Positions 9,273 through 17,497 of a stretch of 64,000 nt of DNA are shown here, piece by piece. Within the stretch, counting starts at the first letter, position 1, and each line of letters begins with the position of its first letter. This stretch comes from Amphibacillus jilinensis Y1 (GTDB lineage Bacteria > Bacillota > Bacilli > Bacillales > Amphibacillaceae): contig NZ_JH976434.1 of the NCBI RefSeq assembly GCF_000306965.1, positions 106,401 to 170,400 of the forward strand, given 5' to 3'. The notes below the pieces were generated by a model. It made no database searches and had not been told where the DNA came from. It saw only the letters and a list, made by a program, of their open reading frames with translations. A program made the translations under genes and the position numbers.

Positions 9273-10157
9273 TTAATGTAACCGTATGTTTAGCTCGAGT
9301 GCGTCCATTAAATGGCGAATCTGAGTATGTTGTAAATGATAAGATAATGTCATAAGATCAAAATCATCAAAATAATCAATCGCACAATTTATTGTCACCA
9401 ACTCTTTACTTATTTTAGCTGATTCTTCCCCTTCAAGCAATTTCTTTTTGTAGCGATTATACTTTGAATCAAGCTCCAATAGGCTTTTATATAATTGATC
9501 AACAGATTGATAGTCTTGAATAAGAGGTAAGGCTGACTTGGCTCCAACACCAGGTACACCCGGGATATTATCACTCGCATCACCTAATAGGGCTTTAACT
9601 TCAATCCACTGATAAGGCTCAATCCCGTACTCTTCTTGAAAATGTTTGTAGGTATAAACGGTTTCTACTCGCTTTTGTGCAATAACTTGTGATGTTTGTC
9701 TGTTTAATAATTGCAATAAATCTTTATCATTACTATAGATTAAACATTGATGATCCGTTTCATTAGACCACTTATACGCTAACGAACCAATGACATCGTC
9801 TGCTTCATATGGAGGCACTGTTAACTGTGCAACACCTAATTGGTTTAAAATATCAGTAAGTGTTTCATATTGTTGGATTAGTGGCTCAGGCAATTCGTTT
9901 CGACTCGCTTTATAAAATTCATATTTTTTACGGCGATCGGTTTCTTCCCTTTTCACGTCCCAAGCAATCGCTAAATGTGTTGTTTGGTGTTGATTAATTA
10001 AATTGAATAATTTTTGCAAGAATACACGTAAGGCATTAGTGTACAAACCGTGTGAATTCCGCGATAGTTGCTCTGCTGTCTTATTGTAGGCTGTTGCAAA
10101 GTAGCCACGGCTTAATAAATTAAAGCCATCAATAACTAATAATTTGTTGTTTTCCAT
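9273..10157 (-). CDS. ypcP: 5'-3' exonuclease, YpcP/FEN-like
   Basis: A 294-residue flap-type nuclease: the 5'-3' exonuclease domain found at the N-terminus of DNA polymerase I, here as a stand-alone protein like B. subtilis YpcP. Acidic metal ligands are visible in LLVIDGFNLL, PPYEADDVIGSLA and SNDKDLLQLL, and the helix-hairpin-helix region has the typical GDASDNIPGVPGVGAKSA. It would remove RNA primers or flaps during replication and repair. The ATG at 10157 has GAGGTG seven bases upstream; an in-frame GTG lies one codon earlier. Confidence 0.88.
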   Translation of the reverse strand: MENNKLLVIDGFNLLSRGYFATAYNKTAEQLSRNSHGLYTNALRVFLQKLFNLINQHQTTHLAIAWDVKREETDRRKKYEFYKASRNELPEPLIQQYETLTDILNQLGVAQLTVPPYEADDVIGSLAYKWSNETDHQCLIYSNDKDLLQLLNRQTSQVIAQKRVETVYTYKHFQEEYGIEPYQWIEVKALLGDASDNIPGVPGVGAKSALPLIQDYQSVDQLYKSLLELDSKYNRYKKKLLEGEESAKISKELVTINCAIDYFDDFDLMTLSYHLQHTQIRHLMDALELNIRLH

Positions 10158-10236
10158 CACCTAACACCTCATCTACTATGTTTATGATTCCTTTTTAGTC
10201 TAGTCTCTTTGCTCACTTTTCTGAATAATAGTCTGG

Positions 10237-10287
10237 ATAAAACGTCACTTCAACCAGTAGCGGTTTATGGGGGCTATCTGTGATAAA
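10237..10287 (+). repeat. Dispersed intergenic repeat, copy b (short form)
   Basis: A 51-bp internally deleted copy: the left end ATAAAACGTCACTTCAACCA is joined directly to the right end GGTTTATGGGGGCTATCTGT and GATAAA. It matches the two ends of the 150-bp copies and the short copies at 17281 and 58378. Confidence 0.7.
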
Positions 10288-10415
10288 GCTATTAACTTTC
10301 ACTGCTGGGACTTTCGGTGGGCCGGGCTTGAGCCGGCTTGCTCACAAGCCTATTTCGTTGCAGATGCTTAATCCCCTCACGCTTTCTTACATGGTATCTT
10401 TTTATTATTCAGGTT

Positions 10416-10607
10416 TCAGTATATCATTTTTAGGTGTGTAGTGGTGAGTCTATCATTTAATAATGTTTTTCCTAGTTTAATACTTAAACACTCAACTTTC
10501 TCATCTGAGTTTTCGGGTTCAGCCAAGATAGCATAAGGGTAAACCTCATCGTAAATATAAGCGTTGCCTTTGCAGATAGATTTTCGATTTATGATAAACC
10601 TTTCGTT
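10416..10607 (-). pseudogene. Orphan open frame without start (possible gene remnant)
   Basis: A 63-codon open frame without a usable start codon or ribosome site, bounded by stops. Its residue mix (for example AYIYDEVYPYAILAEPE) looks protein-like and it lies in a stretch of repeat debris. I do not recognise a family. It may be the tail of a lost gene cut by the palindromic element that begins nine bases away, or chance. Confidence 0.3.
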
Positions 10608-10615
10608 TTAGACGC

Positions 10616-10741
10616 GCAGGGGAGATATGTTCCGCTTTCCGTGGGCGTGGCTTGAGCTAACTTTGCCCAGTCAAAACCACTTGGCAAAGTGGATCTCAAG
10701 CTCACGCTACTCCCACAGGAGTCTACACATATCTCACCTGC
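10616..10741. mobile_element. 126-bp palindromic MITE-like element
   Basis: Bounded by 15-bp near-perfect inverted termini (GCAGGGGAGATATGT and ACATATCTCACCTGC). Internal inverted arms include GTGGGCGTGGCTTGAG with CTCAAGCTCACG..CTCCCAC, so the whole element can fold into one long hairpin. The CGCTTTCCGTGGGCG and CACAGGAGTCTAC segments resemble a GC-rich palindromic repeat I recall from intergenic regions of several Bacillaceae. No coding capacity. Probably a non-autonomous mobile repeat. Confidence 0.65.
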
Positions 10742-10927
10742 TAAATAGTAACATCTATCTTAATAAGTGTTGTCTTTCAAGAGCTCATCAAGTGATATTT
10801 CAATCAGTGGACGTTACATTTACACCATGTAGATCATGAAGTCATCCCCGCGAAAAGCGAAGCCATTACTTTTTTGAATGAAATAACGTTTAAACATATG
10901 AGAAGGTCGCAGGTGGTACAACCATTA

Positions 10928-11015
10928 AGAAGTAAAGTCAACAAGCATATTGAATATGGCGTCTATTAAATACGACCAAGGTTAAATGCCTATTTTCAGT
11001 ATACGAAAGTTGAGT
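10928..11015 (+). repeat. 88-bp repeat, copy 1 (inverted relative to 17398-17484)
   Basis: About 87% identical to the reverse complement of 17398-17484 (first 29 bases identical). The two copies flank the maltose transporter and chemoreceptor genes. The frame ending KHIEYGVY-stop is open in both copies, so it may be the tail of an old transposase gene, but no transposase can be recognised. Confidence 0.75.
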
Positions 11016-11032
11016 TAAGTACAAACAACCAA

Positions 11033-11069
11033 TTAAAAAACTATCAAGCAGTTGACTAGCTTGATAGTT
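11033..11069 (-). terminator. Terminator of the maltose ABC operon
   Basis: Inverted repeat ACTATCAAGC / GCTTGATAGT (11040-11049, 11059-11068). Read on the minus strand it is followed by a run of six T. Located 18 bases past the malG stop. Confidence 0.85.
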
Positions 11070-11087
11070 CTTTGTTAATAGTTATTA

Positions 11088-11948
11088 TTAGCCTTTCGTA
11101 GCACCTGATGCAAGACCAGAAATTAAATATTTTTGCAAGAACAAATATACCATTGCTATTGGTACTGCAATCAGGATTGCACCTGCAGCAAATCTCGTGA
11201 AATTGTTCGAGAACTGATCATTTACAAAATTAAACAACCCAAGTGCTAGTGTATAATTCTCTGGGCTACGCAAGACAATACGCGGCAAGATAAAATCCAT
11301 AAATGGATGCATAAAGTTAAACAAGGCGACCACAGATAAGATCGGCTTAGCTAATGGTAACAGAATCTGAAAGAATATTCTAAAATGCCCTGCTCCATCC
11401 ATCTTTGCTGATTCATCCAATTCTTTTGGTAATGTATCAAAGTAACCTTTCACTAAAAAGGCGTTCATCGGAATATTGTTACCAATGTAAATAATAATCA
11501 AACCTAACAAACTATCTAATAAGCCAATGGTATTAAGTAAGATATAAAGGGCCACCATCGCCATCAAGACTGGGAACATTTGTAGGAGGAGGAATGCATA
11601 TAAGCCATATGTTCTTCCTCTAAAACGATAGCGCGAAAAGGCGTAAGCAGTAAAGCTGACCAATAAGGTCCCGATCAATGATACAGATAAAGCGACAACT
11701 AAAGTATTTTGATACCATAATAAATAGTTACTTCTTGGACTTGTAAACAACCACTCATAATGTACGAATGACCAGTTTTCTGGTATGATCGATGCACCAT
11801 ATAAATTGGAGCTTGGATTTAAAGATATACCGAATGCCCATAATAGCGGGTAAAAGATAATCACAAACATAACGGCAATAATCAAGTACATGGCTGCAAC
11901 TTCTAATCTGTTTTTTGTTTTTCTACCCATAGGTTGTCTTTTAGCCAT
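11088..11948 (-). CDS. malG: Maltose-type ABC transporter permease, MalG family
   Basis: A 286-residue inner-membrane permease with six predicted helices and the EAA loop DESAKMDGAGHFRIFFQILLP (about residues 187-207) that docks on the ATPase. The overall pattern matches MalG/MdxG/GanQ permeases of CUT1 sugar importers, so maltose/maltodextrin is the best guess but galactan or cyclodextrin oligomers are possible. Start ATG overlaps the malF stop by one base (TAATG). The operon lacks its own ATPase, as usual for CUT1 importers that share an MsmX-type ATPase encoded elsewhere. The gene ends in a strong terminator. Confidence 0.85.
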   Translation of the reverse strand: MAKRQPMGRKTKNRLEVAAMYLIIAVMFVIIFYPLLWAFGISLNPSSNLYGASIIPENWSFVHYEWLFTSPRSNYLLWYQNTLVVALSVSLIGTLLVSFTAYAFSRYRFRGRTYGLYAFLLLQMFPVLMAMVALYILLNTIGLLDSLLGLIIIYIGNNIPMNAFLVKGYFDTLPKELDESAKMDGAGHFRIFFQILLPLAKPILSVVALFNFMHPFMDFILPRIVLRSPENYTLALGLFNFVNDQFSNNFTRFAAGAILIAVPIAMVYLFLQKYLISGLASGATKG

Positions 11949-13267
11949 TAGTAAGTCCCCTCCTCTTTAAAGGAACGCGAACGACGGAATTGGAAAAACG
12001 CAAACGTCGCGACGATCAACCCTAAAATAATCGATATCGCAGCGGCCATACTATACTGCGAATTCGTGAAAGTTAAATTGTATATCCAAGAAATTAAAAT
12101 ATCGGTCCCACCAGCCGTTTGACCACGGACAGCTGGTCCTCCTTCATTAAAGAGGTAAATAATATTAAAGTTGTTAAAGTTAAATGTAAATTGCGTAATG
12201 AGTAAGGGCCCCGTTGCGAACATAAGGTGTGGAAACGTAATATTTCTGAACTTTTGCCAACGTGTTGCTCCATCCATATCAGCGGCTTCATACCAATCCT
12301 CTGATATTCCTTGAAGAACACCGGTAAATAGGGCATAAATATATGGAAACCCTAACCATATTTGGATCATAATAAGGGCAATCCTCGTCCAAGTTGGATC
12401 CGTTAGCCAAGGGATAGAAGTATTTAATAACGGCTGAATAATATCATTATTTATCGCACCAAAGTTATCATTAAATAATGCTGAAAAAATAATAATCGTT
12501 ACAAAACCTGGTACCGCCCAAGGTAAGATAAAGACAGTACGAATAAGCTTCTTACCTTTAATTCGCTTGTCATTCGTTAGGACAGCTAAAAACATCGCTA
12601 ACCCAATTGATAATGTCGTCGCCATAAACGTCCAAATCAACGTCCATGACAATACACTCATAAACGTCGTACGCCATTCACCGATCGTAAATAGATTAAC
12701 GAAATTTTGAAACCCAACCCAATCTAACAGATTTCGTGGTGGGGCATTATATAAAGTGTAATTAGTAAATGCCAAAAATGCCATAAATAATAATGGGAAC
12801 AATACAACGAATATAAGGAAAATTAATCCTGGACCTACAAGCAAGTATGGAAAACCTGCATCCCAAGCATTTCTAAATCCCTCAAGAATACCTGTTACTC
12901 TCCATCCATTCTTAATTTTAATCGCATCACGTCTAGCATCTTGAATATTTATAAAATAAAAAATCAAGAAGAATGTCAGGAAGATAAGTGATAATATTCC
13001 TTCACTTAAAAATATTCTTGAATCATCAGCACGTTCTACTTCGCCTAATGTAATTAAACCTTGAAGGCCTGATGACATAAAGTCATACATAACAATCGCA
13101 AAAGCAGCAAATAAAATGAAGATCGTTGCTCCTTTAACATAGCGTTTATTGTAAAGTTGACCTAGACCAGGAATAATGGATAGTAGCATAGCAAATGTGG
13201 GGTTATGATTAGAGCTATTTGTTTTTTTATGTTGGTTAGTCGTCTCCTGACTGTCTTTAGTAGCCAT
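11948..13267 (-). CDS. malF: Maltose-type ABC transporter permease, MalF family
   Basis: A 439-residue CUT1 permease with a cytoplasmic N-terminal tail, about eight helices and the EAA loop EAADMDGATRWQKFRNITFP (around residue 335). The first 45 residues (polar, N/S/T rich, then PGLGQLYNKRYVKGA) resemble the extra N-terminal helices of GanP/MdxF proteins. Start ATG at 13267 after AAGGAGGG; an upstream in-frame GTG would add 15 residues without a good ribosome site. It is translationally coupled to malG. A copy of the dispersed repeat separates it from the binding-protein gene. Confidence 0.85.
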   Translation of the reverse strand: MATKDSQETTNQHKKTNSSNHNPTFAMLLSIIPGLGQLYNKRYVKGATIFILFAAFAIVMYDFMSSGLQGLITLGEVERADDSRIFLSEGILSLIFLTFFLIFYFINIQDARRDAIKIKNGWRVTGILEGFRNAWDAGFPYLLVGPGLIFLIFVVLFPLLFMAFLAFTNYTLYNAPPRNLLDWVGFQNFVNLFTIGEWRTTFMSVLSWTLIWTFMATTLSIGLAMFLAVLTNDKRIKGKKLIRTVFILPWAVPGFVTIIIFSALFNDNFGAINNDIIQPLLNTSIPWLTDPTWTRIALIMIQIWLGFPYIYALFTGVLQGISEDWYEAADMDGATRWQKFRNITFPHLMFATGPLLITQFTFNFNNFNIIYLFNEGGPAVRGQTAGGTDILISWIYNLTFTNSQYSMAAAISIILGLIVATFAFFQFRRSRSFKEEGTY

Positions 13268-13394
13268 GATAGCCTTTCCCTCCTTCTTTAGAAAAACTCG
13301 GCTTAACACCAAGTTTCTTGGCGCAAGTTTGCATTTAGATCATGCAAATACACATCATTAACGCTTTTGTATTCGCATCGTTTAACTCCAAACA

Positions 13395-13550
13395 AATGAA
13401 ACAAACCTTCAATCCGTGGGAGCTTTCGCTCTTCCCCACTGATTGATCGTTGAGTGAATCAGTGGGGAAGAGCGTCCGTTAATCGTTCGTCTAAATAGAT
13501 CATCTCTACTCTCTATTTTGTGGCGGACGTTTTACGGACGGTTGTAAATT
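13395..13550 (+). repeat. Dispersed intergenic repeat, copy c (full length)
   Basis: About 156 bp between the binding-protein and malF genes, inside what is otherwise one operon. It carries the internal stem CCCCACTGATTGATC / TGAATCAGTGGGG and the right end TTTTACGGACGGTTGT. Oriented opposite to the flanking genes. The stem-loop may lower downstream permease expression relative to binding protein, as intercistronic hairpins often do. Confidence 0.7.
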
Positions 13551-13575
13551 ATCTCTCAACCCTGCTCCTTAAAGT

Positions 13576-14868
13576 TTATTGCCCCATTATCGCAATTTCA
13601 TCTTCAATGATTTGTACCATCTCATCGAATACTTCTTGGATATCATCACCTTGAGCAATAAAATTCAACGCATCTTCCATCGGTTCCCAAACTTGAGACA
13701 TCTCAGGTATATTTGGCATTGGGTGTGCTGATAACGTTTGTTCGAAGATTGGCTCCATTAATGCATCATCAATCTCAACTTCTGTATGTGCAGGTAATTC
13801 TCCCGCCACTTCATAATAAGTTGTTGAATTCTCCTCGTTTGTTAAAAATAGTGCTAATTCTGTTGCCCAGTACTGGTGCTCGGTGTAGAAATTAACTAAC
13901 CAGCCTTTATTTCCTGAGAACGAATTTAATCTTTCACCATCAACTGTTGGTAATGGAGCAATTTCTAAACTGTCACCTAAAGCATCACGATAATCTGGTA
14001 TCGCCCATGGGCCGTTAATAACTAACCCAACTTGCCCATCCATAAATAAACCATTCATAACATCTAAATCAATACCTTGAGGAATTAATCCTTCTTCAAA
14101 CCATGAAGCTATCGTTCCCGCACTTTCAACTGTTTCTGGCGCATTTAAGCCGATATCTGTTGTATCATATATACCATTATCGTCTTGCGCAAAAATGTAG
14201 CCGCCATTACCTGTTAAAAACGGATAAGTGAAATAAAGATCGTATGCATTCATTAAAAATCCATACTGATTACCTTCTGTCAAATCGCGAGCAATCTCCA
14301 TGACTTCATCCATTGTCTCTGGAATATCAGACACTAAATCCGTATTAACAAACATGCCATATGTTTCTACTACAGCAGGAATACCATATTGAATACCTTC
14401 ATAGCTAAAAGATTGAAAAGCCTCTTCATTGTATTCAGCTAATCTTTCCTGTTGTTCCTCAGTAAACTCAAGTTCTGCTGCTACACCTTGCAAATGAATA
14501 TCACCCATGCGGTCATGGGGCTGGAAGAAGAGATCTGGACCTTGACCAGATGGTCCATCTAAACCAATTCCATCTAATTGATCTAACATGTTGTATGGTG
14601 TAATATTAACTGCTATGTCATACTCTGCTTCAAAGCGTTCTGCAATTTCTTCATAAGCATCTAACTGTTGCTCTTCATCATTAACCCACATAGATAGTGA
14701 TTCAGGCTTAGCTGGAATGTCGTCATCCCCAGTCTCTGCGGTACCTTCTGACGTATCATCTGCTGGTGCATCCGTTTCTTCTGTGGCATCGCCACCACAC
14801 GCAACTAAAAATACAGATAAAACTAACATAAGTACTGCTGTGAACCAAAACGATTTGCTTTTTAACAT
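13576..14868 (-). CDS. malE: Sugar ABC transporter substrate-binding lipoprotein, MalE-like
   Basis: A 430-residue extracellular solute-binding protein. Signal peptide with lipobox LVAC (Cys about residue 24), then an acidic D/E/T-rich linker (about 27-55), then a family-1 binding domain (LSMWVNDEEQQLDAYEEIAERF, GPSGQGPDLFFQPHDRMG, LVINGPWAIPDYRDAL) typical of maltose/maltodextrin proteins such as MdxE. The acidic linker and acidic surface are common in salt-tolerant bacilli. First gene of the malE-malF-malG set. The 320 bases upstream contain a cre-like site, suggesting glucose repression. Sugar specificity is inferred. Confidence 0.87.
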   Translation of the reverse strand: MLKSKSFWFTAVLMLVLSVFLVACGGDATEETDAPADDTSEGTAETGDDDIPAKPESLSMWVNDEEQQLDAYEEIAERFEAEYDIAVNITPYNMLDQLDGIGLDGPSGQGPDLFFQPHDRMGDIHLQGVAAELEFTEEQQERLAEYNEEAFQSFSYEGIQYGIPAVVETYGMFVNTDLVSDIPETMDEVMEIARDLTEGNQYGFLMNAYDLYFTYPFLTGNGGYIFAQDDNGIYDTTDIGLNAPETVESAGTIASWFEEGLIPQGIDLDVMNGLFMDGQVGLVINGPWAIPDYRDALGDSLEIAPLPTVDGERLNSFSGNKGWLVNFYTEHQYWATELALFLTNEENSTTYYEVAGELPAHTEVEIDDALMEPIFEQTLSAHPMPNIPEMSQVWEPMEDALNFIAQGDDIQEVFDEMVQIIEDEIAIMGQ

Positions 14869-15163
14869 TATTTGTTTCCCCCTCTATAATGAGTGTTTGA
14901 AATAAACTGACAATCATTGCGTCAATCACAAATCCCGAAAGCGCTCTTATGAACCGCTTTCAATTGTGGGTAAAATGATAGTTTGGCAGCTTGAACAAGA
15001 CACTATCATTACAATTGCTTAAATGTGTCAGCAATGATTGTAACAGCTGTGCTCACTTCTCACACATTCCAAAATAGTGAAATCGCTTGCACCATATTTC
15101 GTTTCTATTATACTACTGACACATTTCAGTTGACAACCCTTTTTAAGAAAAAATATTAATTAT
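14869..15163 (-). promoter_or_regulatory. Upstream region of the maltose transporter operon
   Basis: About 300 bases with no gene. It contains a second weaker cre half-site pair (CGAAAGCGCTCTTA at 14936-14949) and several short inverted repeats. A promoter for the operon must lie here; I cannot fix its -35 and -10. Confidence 0.35.
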
Positions 15164-15177
15164 TGAAAGCGCTTAAA
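15164..15177 (-). promoter_or_regulatory. cre-like CcpA site upstream of the maltose operon
   Basis: On the minus strand TTTAAGCGCTTTCA departs from the cre consensus TGWAANCGNTNWCA at one defined position. It lies 296 bases upstream of the binding-protein start and 11 bases past the chemoreceptor stop. Distance fits an upstream repression or roadblock site only if transcription starts far upstream. Confidence 0.5.
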
Positions 15178-15188
15178 CATATATTGTG

Positions 15189-16907
15189 TTAATGATTAAG
15201 CTTCTGAGCTGTTTCTTCTAATGAAATGACCTCATTTGATAATAATTCTTGTCTTTCTGTTTGCGCTTCAATAATGCTTGTCACATTTAAGCTTCTTTCT
15301 TGTAAAACGCTTGCGCCATTAACAAGTTCAGTCACTGATTCCACCACTTCTTCAATCGCTCGATTAATTTGTTGGATTGATTTATTAATATCTTGATGTT
15401 CACGTGTTATCTTCGAATTATCATCTGAGATTCTTTTAAATAAATCAGCAGATTCTCCTGTCTTCTCTAATGATTCCATACTATGTGATTTAAACTGTAG
15501 GAAAGCACGGACAACCTGCTCAACTTCTTGACTCAACTCCACCAATACATCTTTTGTTTGCTTTGAAAAATCATTGGTTCCTTGTGATAGTTTTCTAATT
15601 TCATCAGCTACTACCGCAAAACTCTTGCCTTCTTGACCAGCTTTTGCTGCTTCAATCGATGCATTAATTGCCAGTAAATTCGTTTGATCTGCAATATCAT
15701 CAATACCTTTAATAAATGATGTGATATGTTCTAAATATTCTTCAATAGTGGTTACTCTTTCAGCTGTAGTAGACGTTTGGTTAGTTAATGCAGCCATTGA
15801 TGACTCTAGATTATTCATAAGATCCAAACCATGGTTAGACACATGTTCAAGCTCTCCCAATTGCTCGCTCATATAACCAATTGACGTTTGAATCTCTCCT
15901 GAACTTGCTGAAACTTCTTCAGTTGTAGCTGAAATCGTCCCCGTAAAATCCGTTTGCCTTTCCATTTCAACTGAAAATTGCTCCATCATATCTTCAATTT
16001 CTCTCATACCTTTAAATTGCTTGGCAGACTTCTCTGAAGCTGATTGCACAACGTTGAGAACATCTTTACTGATCTGCTTATTTTTCATTAAAATGCTTTG
16101 TAGCTGATCTCCCATGTTTGCCAGTCGACCATCAATCTCAGCGAATTCATCCTTCCGCTTTGTATCATGATGATAAGATAAATCACCATCATGGTAAGCT
16201 TTAATGCGTTTCATAACAAGGCCTACACCACTATTCAAGTTTTTAGCGAAAATCATTAAGCTTATGAGTGGAACAATGATAAGGACAGCCAAAGCTAACA
16301 TAATAACAAACTCAGAATTGGACAAAGATTGTTGTAATGCATCTGAGACGTCATCTCTTTGGCCTGCCAAGCTCGTTTGAATCCGCTCGTTGACTGAGTT
16401 AATTGATTCCTCGTTTCTCGTAATAACAGGTACAACACGTGAACGGACTCGCTCTGCTTCATCACCTACGAATACAGCGGTAAAATTTTGCTCAAAAATA
16501 TTTTGATAAGCTGTTATTGCATCATCAAGGTGCTGAAAATAGTGATATAATGGCTCACCTTCATTAATCCCTGAAGATAGTGTATTAAATATTTCTCTTG
16601 CATCAACCAACGATTGTTCTACTTGGTCAATTTGATCTTGATTATAACCCGATGTCGCTAACTGATAGTAAATAATACTTGTCTGGTTTAAATGGTTGAC
16701 CAACTCAGAAAAATCCTGCTGTAAGCTTGCCGTACCTTCAAGTGTTGTACTTTGTTCAGATACGTTTGAACTATATGCATAAATAAATCCGGCAGCGATG
16801 ATACACGTTAACACAATCATAGCAATCAATCCATATAATTTGTGAATTAACTTTCTCTCTGTATTCGCTTTCATTTTATTGAAATTTCTTACCTTCACCT
16901 CTGTCAC
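15189..16907 (-). CDS. Methyl-accepting chemotaxis protein
   Basis: A 572-residue chemoreceptor. Two membrane helices (about 25-45 and 205-225) enclose a roughly 160-residue extracellular region predicted to be a four-helix bundle. A HAMP-like linker follows, then the signalling domain with the conserved hairpin tip [21 protein letters not shown] (about residues 405-425). It relays ligand binding to CheA. Position beside the malE operon, with both enclosed by the same inverted 88-bp repeats, suggests it senses the same sugar, which is inference. Start is uncertain: GTG at 16907 or ATG at 16874. Confidence 0.88.
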   Translation of the reverse strand: MTEVKVRNFNKMKANTERKLIHKLYGLIAMIVLTCIIAAGFIYAYSSNVSEQSTTLEGTASLQQDFSELVNHLNQTSIIYYQLATSGYNQDQIDQVEQSLVDAREIFNTLSSGINEGEPLYHYFQHLDDAITAYQNIFEQNFTAVFVGDEAERVRSRVVPVITRNEESINSVNERIQTSLAGQRDDVSDALQQSLSNSEFVIMLALAVLIIVPLISLMIFAKNLNSGVGLVMKRIKAYHDGDLSYHHDTKRKDEFAEIDGRLANMGDQLQSILMKNKQISKDVLNVVQSASEKSAKQFKGMREIEDMMEQFSVEMERQTDFTGTISATTEEVSASSGEIQTSIGYMSEQLGELEHVSNHGLDLMNNLESSMAALTNQTSTTAERVTTIEEYLEHITSFIKGIDDIADQTNLLAINASIEAAKAGQEGKSFAVVADEIRKLSQGTNDFSKQTKDVLVELSQEVEQVVRAFLQFKSHSMESLEKTGESADLFKRISDDNSKITREHQDINKSIQQINRAIEEVVESVTELVNGASVLQERSLNVTSIIEAQTERQELLSNEVISLEETAQKLNH

Positions 16908-17280
16908 TTCCCTTCATATCCTACTGTTTTCTAAATCAACATAGATGGTATATTAGTAGTGCAATCGATTCCACTCAATCGTTAGTTTACCATGTCTCAC
17001 CATTTTTTTCTACTCACTAAATAAGTTCTAGTTATTCAAGTAAGTGATGGGACCATCTATCTATGTCGATCAACGATGCTGGACGGTGCTATTAGAGGTG
17101 AAGCTTACACAATAATATGAGTCATTTCCCCTCCTTTTATAATTAAAAAATATTACAAAGTAACTAAATTTTATTTTGTAAATTAATTTAACTAACTTAT
17201 GATACAAGTATAATTTATTTTTAAATTATTGCCAATATTAAAATCTTCTAGCAAATATTCATAATCCTAAACTCTTTTTT
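16908..17280. other. AT-rich intergenic region with a 6-codon ORF
   Basis: Upstream of the chemoreceptor. Mostly AT-rich with no recognisable gene. On the minus strand a strong ribosome site (AAAAGGAGGGG) precedes ATG at 17125 and a six-codon ORF ending at 17105. It could be a leader peptide or the first codons of a lost gene. The chemoreceptor promoter should lie in this stretch. Confidence 0.35.
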
Positions 17281-17331
17281 ATAAAACGAACTTCAATCAG
17301 TGGGTGTTTACGGACGGCAATCTGTGATAAA
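17281..17331 (+). repeat. Dispersed intergenic repeat, copy d (short form)
   Basis: 51 bp: ATAAAACGAACTTCAATCAG joined to TTTACGGACGGCAATCTGTG and ATAAA. An almost exact end-to-end fusion of the family consensus; the middle 100 bases are absent, as in copies b and n. Confidence 0.75.
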
Positions 17332-17345
17332 TGAATGATTACACC

Positions 17346-17382
17346 AGAAAAGGAAGCTAATCTATGTCAGCTTCCTTTTTCC
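17346..17382 (-). terminator. Terminator downstream of ilvD
   Basis: Stem AAAGGAAGCT / AGCTTCCTTT with a 10-base loop and T runs on both sides. Placed about 115 bases past the ilvD stop, beyond the 88-bp repeat copy, as if the repeat had inserted between gene and terminator. Confidence 0.7.
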
Positions 17383-17397
17383 AGTCTTATATTATTG

Positions 17398-17484
17398 ACT
17401 CAACTTTCGTACACTAAAATAGGCATTAAACCTTGACAGTGTTCAATAGACGCCGTATTCAATATGCTTGTTGACTTTACTTCT
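17398..17484 (-). repeat. 88-bp repeat, copy 2 (inverted partner of 10928-11015)
   Basis: Reverse complement closely matches 10928-11015 over its whole length. It begins 13 bases beyond the ilvD stop. Together the two copies bracket a 6.4-kb block holding malE, malF, malG and the chemoreceptor. Confidence 0.75.
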
Positions 17485-17497
17485 GGATATTGATTTG

